From NCBI GenBank assembly GCA_964019055.1, contig OZ025210.1, forward strand, positions 12,406,332 to 12,470,331: a DNA stretch of 64,000 bases, in the 5' to 3' direction. A model generated the notes under the pieces. That model ran no database searches. It was not told the DNA's origin and was given only the letters and a program-made list of their open reading frames with translations. A program made the translations under genes and the position numbers. This document shows, piece after piece, positions 10,647 to 22,300 of the stretch. The stretch comes from Anthopleura xanthogrammica (lineage: Eukaryota; Cnidaria; Anthozoa; Actiniaria; Actiniidae). The first letter of the stretch is position 1, and the number at the start of each line of letters is the position of its first letter.

Positions 10647-11967
10647 TGCGATAACAGCTTCGAATCTGCTGTACTGCCTTCGATACAGCCTCTTTAGATT
10701 TGAACGCTGATGCTGTAAATAACACCTATCTTACTTTGGATTGGTGAGGGTTTTTTTTAGTTAATTTGCTAAGTAGGAAGATTATTGCTTTGTTATAACT
10801 TGATCATTGATTAAGTCCGCTTCATTAGTATTTTTATATAAAGATATTCTTAATAAAGATAAAAGTACATCCGACTGGTTTTAAACGGGATAAAATTTAC
10901 TAGTTTTTTGAACGCTACATAATACGATACTTAAAACCGTACACTGTAAACAACGGACATGGAAATGATGGAAATCGTAGCCATGACAACATAGGACCAT
11001 TCTGTCTTATATGTAGTAGTGTTTAATAATCGAGAGGGCGTGTTATCATATGAAGATCATAAGTAAGAGATTATCGTAAATTAGTACGATTATCCCCATC
11101 CGTATCTATCAGCACATCTTGGTGACAACATGTAAATTAGCCTAAGTCGGTTTGTGACTTCGGGATTTTGTCGAGGGTCGAGAGTCGAGGATGAAGGGTC
11201 CGGCGCGAATTTACTCAAATTAATATTTCTCGTGATGTAGAAAGAGTGATTATATTAGCCCCTGAAAGAAAGATGACTACTTAGTTAGTATTATTTGATA
11301 AAAAATAAAAAATAAACAATAAAATGTCACATCATGCAAACGAAGACTATTGTTGTCTGCTACGTTTTGCTCTAGAACTGATTTGCCGCCACACGATATT
11401 TCTTGGTTGCGAAAATATTTGTTTCCAAGGTTGATTGACGCGATTTTGACCTATTTTACGTATGTCATAAAATACCTTTAAGAAGAAACAAGATATCAAA
11501 AAACTTAGACACTGTTTTTGAGATGTGATAAAAATCGACATATCTGCAAAGTTTCAGCAAAATCGATTGCAATATGGCGTTCCAGGAACTTCTTGAAAAA
11601 GAGCGGTTGAAAATTATAAAACTCGCATTCATAAAAACTGAGGAGTTTGATCAAAAATTAAGCAACATGTCTGAAATCTGTCTTTCAAGAAAATGTATAC
11701 TTTTATATACATTAGACGAGTAGTTTGTGCGCTACGAGGTATTTAATGAACACGGCCGCGAAGGTCCCCTGGTCTCTTAAAACTTCGAACCATGTGCCAG
11801 TGATTATATTAGATTATTATTCATTCTTCGATGAATTCGATGCAGAAAATTCAAGTCCCAGCAAATTGTAAGTAGCCAAAGCTGCTGTGTTTATTGACCA
11901 TGTGTTTATTCATTTAGTATTACAATGGAAGGTCGTCATAAAACATAGACCTTTCCTGAGATGGAGA

Positions 11968-12049
11968 CCATGGTACATTCTGGTCTAGCTTGGGTACAAA
12001 CCTTATACGGTGTTGTTTGTACCCAAGCTAGACCACAATGCATCCTGTT
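11968..12049. repeat. Fold-back element
   Basis: tggtctagcttgggtacaaa and tttgtacccaagctagacca are perfect inverted copies around a 15-bp loop, with weaker pairing outside. MITE-like, non-coding. Confidence 0.75.
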
Positions 12050-12254
12050 TTCCTGGACCTAGGCTAACTTTCTCTGCAATAAAAAATTCTATTTTATTTT
12101 TTATTTTTGATGAAAACACTTTTTTATAAACTGTGATTATAAAAGTCTTCACTCAATTTCTTGCTCCTTGAAGTTGCCAATAATAATTTGGTTACGTGAT
12201 AAGCAAGTAAAAACTAGCTTTGCCATTCAGCTTTTAAATTCATCCAATGATATG

Positions 12255-12536
12255 TATCACGTGATTATTAGTTCGTTTTCATTCTCCCGCGACATCCTTA
12301 GCTTTTCCCAATGTTTATCAATGATGTCACGTGACTTGTGTCTATATTCGTCTCCCATCATCTTCACTCTTTCCAAATGTTTTTCTATTGGTATTGTGTC
12401 ACGTAACCGGTTGCATCCAGTTCCTACTGTTCCCATTGGTGTTCCACGTCACGTGACAGTCAAGTGTAAACTAGCCACTATCAATTCTTCATTTCTTTGA
12501 AATGGCTTCGCATCAGTGCTCCATGTCACGTGACAA
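12255..12536 (-). repeat. Degenerate repeat with TCACGTGA sites in the Ig receptor 3' UTR
   Basis: Five TCACGTGA-like sites recur at about 12258, 12326, 12398, 12450 and 12527. The two right-most units share gtcacgtgac and atcaagtgta/gtcaagtgta, so the end of the coding region (GYT stop) seems to be duplicated into the UTR. CACGTG is an E-box core, but here the sites lie 3' of the gene. Confidence 0.5.
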
Positions 12537-13797
12537 TCAAGTGTAACCTAGTCTTCTATCTAGTTCCTTATCTACTACTTCCCATAAGTCTACTATTGGT
12601 TCGTCCTCGTCCTCGTCCTCAGCCCAGGAAGCCACCATGCGCCTCTTTTTAGGCCCCTTGTCTTTCGGCCCCTCTGGCTCTTTATCAATAGGGTTCTTAG
12701 TTGTGACCTCCTCATATGGGCCCTCATAAGAAATTCGGCCATTATTTGTAGGTTCCATGCCAGCACCATCAGCATTTGGGACCGCAGGGTTATTCGGGGG
12801 TGGGTCACTTGGAGGAGGTGGAAAATTGAATTCGGACACATTGGTCCATGTTCGCTGGAGAGGTGGGAGCTCCTCTTCAGGATAAGGGACCTCAGAGATG
12901 TCCCCTTCATCCATATTATCGTTATGGTCAAGTTCAATAGTGGGATGCTGATCAAATACACTACCGTCACTCGTTTTCCTGTTTTTCTTCTTCTTCGACA
13001 TATCGACCATCGCATACACAGGGATCCCAACATCAGGCTTATCAGGGTTATTATTGACAGGGGCTCTCTCGTGAACATCGATAGGGTCCCTTCCACTAAC
13101 ATCTCCTCTTTCATTGGTCCTTGTATTATCAACTGCCACATCTGAGCCCCTAACGTCATTACTATTTCCTTCTGCGTTAGAGGGATCATTTCTTGGTAAA
13201 GTAGCATAATCCGCCTCAGATGAGTCCCCCCGAGGGCCATTATTGATAGGGGCTCTCTCGTGAACATCGTTAGAGTCCCTTCCACTAACATCTCCTTCTC
13301 CAATGGTCCTTGTATTATCAACTGCCACATCTGAGCCCCTAACGTCATTACTATTCCCTTCTGTGTCCGAGGGGCCATTTCTTGGTAGGTTAGCATAGAC
13401 CGGCTCAGATGAGTCCCCTCGATGGCCATTATTGACAGGGGCTCTCTCGTGAACATCGTTAGAGTCCCTTCCACTAACATCTCTTCTTCCAATGGTCCTT
13501 CTATTATCAACTGCCACATCTGAGCCCCTAACGTCATTAGTATTCCCTTCTGTGTCCGAGGGGCGATTTCTTGGTAGGTTAGCATAGACCGGCTCAGATG
13601 AGTCCCCTCGATGGCCCATATTAAAATCGAGCTGCGAAGAGGACAAATATTGGATGGCCCTCTCATTCCTATACGAGTGAGGGGTAGTAATAGCGTTCTC
13701 ATCGTCTGAGAACATGTCTATGTCTAGATTATGGTCCAGCTCATGGTTGTATGCCACGTTATATTGTCCCTCTACTGTACCGTCGCTTTCAACAGAG
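12537..13797 (-). other. Last exon: cytoplasmic tail of the Ig receptor
   Basis: About 420 residues, hydrophilic and probably disordered. Three 63-residue repeats each carry a tyrosine motif (PVYANLP twice, ADYATLP once), followed by PVYAMV, a KKKKNR basic patch, EVPYPEEEL, a proline stretch ([10 protein letters not shown]) and GPYEEV. YxNL fits the GRB2-type SH2 consensus and YxxL/V fits hemITAM, ITIM-like or sorting motifs; PPPP stretches can bind SH3 or EVH1 domains. This suggests a phosphotyrosine signalling scaffold, by inference. The frame enters from the acceptor at 13798-13799. Confidence 0.85.
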
Positions 13798-15038
13798 CTG
13801 AATGATGAAAACCAAAGTAAACACGTGATTTGGGGGGTTTCACTTCTAAAACTTAAGGAGGCTTGGAACGGTTATTCTTGATTGTGCACTCTAGTCACAA
13901 TGTAGGCAGAGCATATTAAAGGAAAATTTTGTTCCTTTCATATTCAATATTCAATATTCATATTCAAACCTCAAAACTGTACGGCGAAATTTCTTGAAAC
14001 TTTGCATATACTAAGCCTGGAAATTGTTTTACGAATGTCGAATTCCCTGTTCAAGAATTTTTCTTTGTGAGCAGTTGAGTGTGGTGTCAATCGCATAGAA
14101 AAACGACATCCGGGTCCAAAACGAAAGCTTGAGTTTTCGTTGGACCCGGAAATATGTCATAAATTAAACTTCTATAGTAAGCACTAACCTTGGAGGAAAA
14201 TCTGAATGCGTCCCTCTTCGTCTCGTCGAGACACGGAATGTTTGATCTGAAGGGAAAATATAGGGAACTTTTAGGGAACTAGAAAATAAGAAATCGTTTG
14301 TGAAAGATGCCCGAAGTTTGCTAACATTTGAAATGAATTCGATCCCTTTTTGCGAACTTTGAAAGGAAGATTGAATAGTCCCCTTCACAGTTCCGTGCGC
14401 CATCTTGAAAGGTGGCCGGGCCTTTGCATCGAAGCGAGACAAACGGTGAGCTTGCAGAGACCTTTTTTAACATCTTGGACAATTATTCACATGAATATGG
14501 ATACAACTCAAACGAAGAATATTATTTTCAAGAGACTGACACATAGTCTGAAATTGGGAAAACATTACGCTCAAGCTAAAACTATTACTGCAGTCCTGTA
14601 AACCCATCCTTATTAAATAAATCACTTGGTCTAATACCACAGGTAACCCAAGAACTTACTTGATTGTTGAGATCGTCTTCTCAAACACCAGACAATACCA
14701 ATCACAATGAGCAGGAGAAGAAGACCGCTGACCAAACCACCGACGGCTACTTCCCAGTTTGTTCCTTTGTCCTCTTGATTTTGCCCGGCCAAAAAGGCAT
14801 CTGAATAGTAAAAACACAGTGAATGAGATGCAGAAATTAATCAAAATGGCGTCATCATCAGCATTATCATTCGCTTAATTAGGTCATTTGTCGATAATTG
14901 GCCTTTCTGTGACGACCATCCAACCGCCTGTGCGCGTGCATACCTTTCTGAAGGTAATGTTTTTCCATGTTTCACCTTTGCTGGTTGGCAGAATCAGTTG
15001 GCAGATAGTATGCCTAGCCGTCCGTCCGTCTGTCTGCA

Positions 15039-15098
<60 letters not shown>

Positions 15099-18000
15099 CG
15101 TCCGTCCGTCCGTCCGTCTGTCTCCATGTCTATCTATCTGTCTGTCTGTCTGTCCGTCCGTCCGTCCGTCTGTCTGCATGTCTATCTATCTGTCTGTCTG
15201 TTCGTTTGTTCGTCTGTCTGGCTTTTCTTTCTGTCTGTCTGTCTACATATATTTGCCTGACTATATGTCTGTCTGTCCTTCTTTCTGCATTTGTCTGTCT
15301 GTCTGTCTATACTTCATTCCATACATTAGTCAATTGTTAAACCATTCTTACCGATGAACGTGCGCACATCATAATATTTCGAAAAAGGACCTTCGCCAAC
15401 ATTACTGTACATCTGGACTTTCACTTGGTACTCAGTGTTCTCTGCTAGTTTCATGATGAGATAGGTGGTCGCAGAACCATCAGGAATATGGACCTTTTTA
15501 TGGGTCATCCCTGGTTTGCTCTCTCTGTACCAAATATTGTACCCGCTCACGGAATAGGGAGGTTTCTGAAACAAAAAAGAATCAGAAAGGCGCAATTACA
15601 CGGAGCAATTTTCTCGTCACTTGTCTCGCAACGGCGTAGCAACACAAGTTGCATTGCAACCTGTAACCTTCAGTGCAATTTGAAAACGTTACGAGATATG
15701 TTGCAGCAATCGTTGCGAAAAATAGAATTCGTTTTTACTTTTAGCAACGATATTGCATCTCTGTTGCATCGTGTAAACCCTCTTGCAACTTGTGTCGCAA
15801 CAATGTTGCGAGACCAGATGTAGAGAAAACGACTCCCGGCGTGAAATCACGCCTCAAACATCATAAGGTGTATTTAAAACATCTTCATGTGTGTTTTTTA
15901 CCCTGGTTACGCCCGCAAACCGTAATGTATTATGAGGAATGTGAAAAGGGCGAAAATAACGACACATTTATGGAGTTTATTATCAACTAACCGACTACTA
16001 GTTCATTTCCTACCTTCCATTTCACGAGTATCCGATTTGGACCACTTGCCTCAACAACGAGTCCTATGGGTGGTGATGTAGGCACTGGAAAATGTGAAGA
16101 AAAACCCGGTTAGATTACATAACCTCATAATCACCGCACGGGCAGTGAATATCGTCTCATAATCACTGGTCGCTCGACCAATCCCAGCGTGCAAAACTCT
16201 AGATTCAAGTCTAAAATTGTACTAATGATCGATAACTACCTAATTGCAATGTCCTGGCTGTTGTAGTAACTGCGTTACTTTCAAGTTTGGTCCCGTCACT
16301 CCTTCGCCTCCAAGCAACAACATGTACGGTGTACCTCAGGTCCGGTTCTAGGTCCACCAGTAGATAACCCTGTGTCCCGACATTTGGGTCATGTTTGACG
16401 TCATACTTATTAGTAAAGTTAGGTAACTTTGGTTCATAAGTCACGTGATATTGTAAGTCATCTAAAGGACCATTCAGGACTTGAGGAACAGACCAGGTGA
16501 CGTTGATGACGTATGCGCTTTGAACTGAGAGGCTGAGATCACGTGGAGTTGAAGGTTCTGAAAGGAAAACAATGCTTGAGTTAAAAAATCCGTTTTACCA
16601 AGCAAAATTTGTAAGATCTCCCCTTCAAAGGATTTTCTCCTCGTCCTCAGTTCTCCACAAAAACCAACATGCTAAATATGTTAAATATGCTCAATACAAT
16701 ATAATTCGATTTGTGATTTAGCTACATCCTTGCTTACATCAGCCATTGTTCCAGGATTTTGACAACTTACTGTACGACAAAGTTGTGACATTCTCCGACG
16801 TCCGCCATATTTTGCTCGTCCCCAGGCCATTAGCAGCTTTCACACGAAACATGTACGTCATAAAAGGAATCAGCTGGGTGACGTCATAAAACGTTCCCTC
16901 TATACTACTGTTAAGTGACTGCCATGAGGAAGACACTGCAGACCAGACTTCTAGGAGGTAGTGTTTGATGAGAAATTCTGGAGGACTGGGTCGGACCCAC
17001 GTGACTCGAAGCGAATGTGACTTTATTTCACTTATTGATAACGAAGATGGACGTTCTGGAACTGAGGATGAAATAAGAAAAAAGTCAAAAAAAATTATCT
17101 TCTATTCTCTTATTTTCTCTTCCCTTCTTTTCCCTCTCATCTCATCTCATCTCATCTCATCTCATCTCATCTCATCTCATCTCATCTCATCTCAGTTTCT
17201 TCATTACCTCATCAACAGAATAAGAGCAGCAGCAAGAACATATACATTGCCATTCTACAATATCGTTATATCATTACTATGATCGTTACCAAAACCTGTT
17301 TCTATTAGCTTCACTACAATATTACACCACTGGAAAGAATCATTTCTAAGCATGCGCAATGCAGTATACAACACGTTGCCTCGTACCTTTAGCAAAGTAG
17401 ACATCAAAACCTTGTTGATTACTTGCGTTACACAAAAACGTTTTGTTTTCCAACGAGCCAATAGGAACAACCAGTTTTTTGTCACGCGTCACGTCATAGT
17501 CATATAGAGGTAGGCGCTCTTTCTCTAAATACCACACGATGCTGGGGGCTGGTTTCCCTTCCACATTGCAAGAAACTGTTGTCTTTAAGTTATTTTCTTC
17601 TTTTTCCAGATTTAAGATTACAGGTTTTGCTAAAAATAAAGAGCATGATTCATCATTTATTATAAGTACTGACAAAACAAAAAGAATTTTAATCTCCTGA
17701 GAATTGGAACCTATTGTTTTGGCCTCCAAATTGAGCTGCATTCCGACGTGCTGCAAGGAGACTATAATCTTACTCCGCATTTCAATCTTTTTATTTCCTA
17801 TCTTTTTCAAACAGGGTCATGAACTTGATTTGTATTAAACGATTCGCTCCTCATATTATCACTTTAATTAGACCTTTTTGCTCTAACACTATTTTCGACT
17901 TCGTGCGCTTATAAAACAATAGGTGCATCAAATATTGTACGGAATTTGAACATCTTTAGAATTTGAACAAAAGATGCTTGTATTTTATTGTTGTGATTAA

Positions 18001-19255
18001 CAACGAGTCGTGCCATACCAATGCACAACACTTACGTATGTTGAAATTATGACCTGACTACAACTATTGTTCAACAACAATGAAATACGAGCATCTTTTG
18101 TTCAAATTCTAAAGATGTTCAAATTTCGTACAATCTTTGATGCACCTATTGTTTTTAAAACGCACGAAGTCGAAAATAGTGAAAGAGCAAAAGGTCTTTC
18201 AAATAATATCTTAAAATCATTGCTTGTAACTCTACAGCTATTTGTCTTATTACTTGAAGCTGTGCACATTTACTTATTCACTCTTAGCCTCAGTCAAGTT
18301 CGTGACAAAATAATTCTAATGGACCTCTTTAGCCTCGTATGCAAATTGCCCATTTCAGACCACATAACATTTCCTTGAGAAATATTCTTTTGTTGAAATA
18401 TTTACACATGAAAGAATCAACTCCCAAGAGTGGCATTACATGGTCTGAAATGGTTACAACAAACAACGAAGGTAAAAAATCTATTCCACAAAGATATGAA
18501 AGTATTTGATTTATGCAAATCAGGACCCAATGTTTTTCACAATTTAACTTTAAAAAACGTGAACACCTAATTTTTCTCTCGTGTATTCGAATGTCTCGAA
18601 TAGAAATCTCTAATTCCTCGAAAATTAAACTAAAATATGAAGTTTGAAACTCAGTATTACACGGGAAACAAATTTGGTGTGATCGCGCCTGACTTTGTTG
18701 TTATTGTTGTGCGAGTTTGTCAGTCAAACCGTTCGAAATATATTTAAGTCGTGTATATTAAAGTATCAGTATTCTTTCCTCAATTTTCTGTATAAAGACT
18801 TATCATTTCTTCGAGTTTCTATTCCAACACGCGAGTTAAATAAATTTCGAACGGTTTGACTGACGGAAGAGAATAGACAAACTCGCACAACAAAGTCGGG
18901 CGCGTAGCAATGAAATCGGTTGTAAAAGTAAAACATTCCAAACATATTTTAGGTGTTCAAAGTTTTCGTAGTTGGACTGTAAAAAGCAACACAAACTTAC
19001 TCTGTATCTCTAGTTTTATCTTGACTTCACTAGTAACTCCATAAGGGTTGCTTGCTGTACAAGTATATTCACCCGTATCACCGGGCTGTACATTACGTAT
19101 GATCTGCTCGTATCCAGTCCCTTGAATCATTTCTCCGTTTGGCCGTCGCCACGTGATTTGTGCTTTGGGACTGGAGTCGGGTTCACACTTGAGCACAGCG
19201 TCCTGGCCTTGAAGAACGCCGACATCTTTTGGGGGGACTGCGAAGACGGGACCAT

Positions 19256-19316
<61 letters not shown>

Positions 19317-22300
19317 TTAAAATTATAATAATAATAAACAAAACAGTGAAGAAGCAAGCGGTGTTATCTTATCTAATCGTAGCGAGTAGGCTACTACTTA
19401 AAGGATGACACCTCAGTTTTGCGAATTTTCTCGATTCTGATTGGCTAACATTTTTTCTCAGATCAGCTGGGTGAATGTGTTTGCCGATTAATTCTCTAGG
19501 AAATCAATAAAAATATCAAGACACTTTTTTACTTACATAAAACATTCAACATAACGTTTGGAGTAGTTTTGCAGCCAGCGGCATTACAAGCACGACATGC
19601 GTACATCGACCTATCGCCTCTTTTTACAGAACTAAAACTTAAATATCCGCTGGGCAGAGTGACCGCAGACGTGACTTGCTGACGTGTGCCATCATTGGCT
19701 ACCTTGTACCACGTGATACTGGGAGTGTCCTGGGCAACGGCTTTGCATTGAAGGGTAACTTGTGTCTCGATGTTTACAGTTTTGTTGCTAGGAAACTCTG
19801 TGAATTTTGGCGGGTCTGTGAAAAATGTATTAATGAACTGTTAAAAAAGAAGGGGGAAGGAAAGAAGGAAAGGATGGATGGATGAATGGATGAAAGGCAG
19901 GGAAAAAGAAAGGAAGGAAGGTAGGAAGGAAGGAAGGAAGGAAGGAAGGGAGGAAGGAAGCAAGGAAGCAAGGAAGCAAGGAAGCAAGGAAGCAAGGAAG
20001 CAAGGAAGCAAGGAAGCAAGGAAGCAAGGAAGCAAGGAAGCAAGGAAGCAAGGAAGCAAGGAAGCAAGGAAGCAAGGAAGCAAGGAAGCAAGGAAGCAAG
20101 GAAGCAAGGAAGCAAGGAAGCAAGGAAGCAAGGAAGCAAGGAAGCAAGGAAGCAAGGAAGCAAGGAAGCAAGGAAGCAAGGAAGCAAGGAAGCAAGGAAG
20201 CAAGGAAGCAAGGAAGCAAGGAAGCAAGGAAGCAAGGAAGCAAGGAAGCAAGGAAGCAAAGAAGCAAGGAAGCAAGGAAGCAAGGAAGGGAGAAAAATAA
20301 ATAAATAAATCTTTCATTCACATGAAAATACACTAGTCAATACACTGTGTTGCACTCTCTAACAACTGTTTGATCTCCTCATAGATGGATTGAATACTAA
20401 CATACCAGTAACCACAAGATACGCCTTCTTCTCATCACGACCAGCGGCATTCTCTGCTCGGCATGAAAACAACCCTTGGTCACTGACTGTTGCCTTGGTG
20501 ATAGAAAGCGTCCCATTGGGCAGAATAGAAAAGCGTCCACTTGACCCAATCACGACACCGGATTTTAACCACGTGACAGAAGGGGTTGGGTCTCCCTGTG
20601 CTTGACAGTGAAACATAGCTGTAGCGTTGTTACCGATGGTGACGTCGGTTGGTGCGGTGATGATATTTGGTAGAGCTATGAGATAAAGGACAAAAGTGAT
20701 AAGACTTGGAGGCACTCTTCTGTGAAACCATGCAATATACCTTTCTCGAATTCGCTTGAGTGACCACGAAATGGTTTTAAGTCGAGGTTAGACTTGATGT
20801 GTTCATACATTTACTGTATTTTATAAGTCCAGCCTCGACTTGGAGTTATTGTTTCGTGGCCACTCAAGCGAATTCGGGAAAAGTCTATTGATGGGAAAAA
20901 CACTCATTCACTTTATACTTACTATAGATCCGCAAATAAAACGTGCTACTGGCCACGCCCATACTGTTATTCCCTCGACAAACATAATATCCTTGGTCAC
21001 CAACTGTTAGTGCTGGTATGGTCAACTTCTGTTGATTCTGAATAATTTTCCCGCCAAAAGTCCATTGGAATTCTGGCGCAGGGTTACCACGTGCTGGACA
21101 CGTGATTGTTAATTCTTGACCACGTGTTTTGGTGATGTTTTGAAGAAGGGAAGCAAATCTTGGAGCAACTGTAACAACAAAATTATTTTTTTCTAAATAT
21201 CAAATGGGCAAGTTGTTGTGGCCTCTTACACATTAATCTTTCACCCTATAGAGCTTTTGTGACGTACTTCCGGGTCCAGGCGTTGCGACGATAGTTGCAA
21301 GAGGGTTTGCATGGTGCAACGGAGACGCAATCGCTTCCAAAAGTAGAAACGAATTTTACTTTTCGAAACGATTGCTGCAACATTTTTTAAATTACACTGC
21401 AGGTTACACGCCGCAATGCTCCATGCAACTTGTGTCGTAATGTCGTTGCGAGACAAGTTCCAGAGAAAATTGCACCGCGTAATCGCGCCTTCAGAAACAA
21501 TTAGGACTTTGGACAACAACACATCCTGTCATGAGAGAAAGTTATAAATATATTTATAGAACTGCGCTTGCTTTTCGCATTGGACCCGGAAGTCGTTTTT
21601 TTTTTTTTATACAATTGACGTCACACTTAAAGCTCTATTGGCCAATGAGAGAATAAAATCAAATGGACTTTGACATAAGAAATATAACAAAGTATATCTA
21701 CATACACAACACTGATAGCTCAGCTTCCTGTCGCTTGCTTCCCAAAGAGTTTGTTGCTACACATGTGTAAATCCCTCCAAGGTCTTCAGCGACTTTATCA
21801 ATAACGAGAGTATCGTTTGATAGGACCCGAACGTTCCCAGAAGGCATTGAGAGTGATGTGATAGTTGTTCCAGTGGGTGAAAGCCATTTAATAGTGGGTG
21901 AGGGTTCACTTGTGGCTGCACAGTCAAAGGTTACTGATTCGTTTTCTTTGACTTCTTTAGTGGAAGGAGAGATTGTGAATCTTGGAAAACCTTTTGGGAA
22001 ATAAAAGAATAATTGAATGAATTGATGAATGGATAGACGGACGGACAGACGGTTGATGGATGAATAAATGGATGAATGGATGAATGAATAAATGGATGAA
22101 TGGATGAATGGATGAATGGATGAATGGATGAATGGATGAATGGATGAATGGATGAATGGATGAATGGATGAATGGATGAATGGATGAATGGATGAATGGA
22201 TGAATGGATGAATGGATGAATGGATGAATGGATGAATGGATGAATGGATGAATGGATGAATGGATGAATGGATGAATGGATGAATGGATGAATGGATGAA

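Larger units (their letters stand above)
10647..12536. other. Intergenic DNA between GPCR and Ig receptor genes
   Basis: No gene seen; short ORFs (11347-11541, 12168-12500) lack any recognisable domain. It holds a fold-back at 11968-12049, possible minus-strand AATAAA signals at 12093-12105 that would end the Ig receptor transcript, and repeated CACGTGA sites near 12258-12535. Confidence 0.6.
15352..17061 (-). other. Fibronectin type III exons of the Ig receptor
   Basis: Four exons give three FN3 domains: 16771-17061, 16240-16557, and 16014-16084 plus 15352-15565. Typical FN3 marks are PSxPxxL starts, the core Trp (RVTWVRP, NVTWSVP, LVKWK) and the Y-x-V/F core of strand F ([27 protein letters not shown]). 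Introns between them carry microsatellites and mobile elements. Confidence 0.85.

Noticed and set aside
13050..13616. RGD motif in each tail repeat, suggesting integrin binding
   Set aside because: The repeats lie C-terminal to the TM helix, in the cytoplasm, so an integrin role is unlikely.
12593..13702. 369-codon ORF overlapping the receptor tail in another frame
   Set aside because: Shadow frame of the 189-bp repeat; the tail frame joins correctly to upstream exons and this one does not.
12537..13797. Classical ITIM or ITAM in the receptor tail
   Set aside because: The residue two before Tyr is Pro or Ala, not Ile/Val/Leu/Ser, and the spacing of about 63 residues does not fit an ITAM; only the looser YxxL and YxN description is supported.
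19774..20333. ORFs of [15 protein letters not shown] and KEARKQGSK
   Set aside because: Translations of the AGGAAGCA octamer array; no gene signals.
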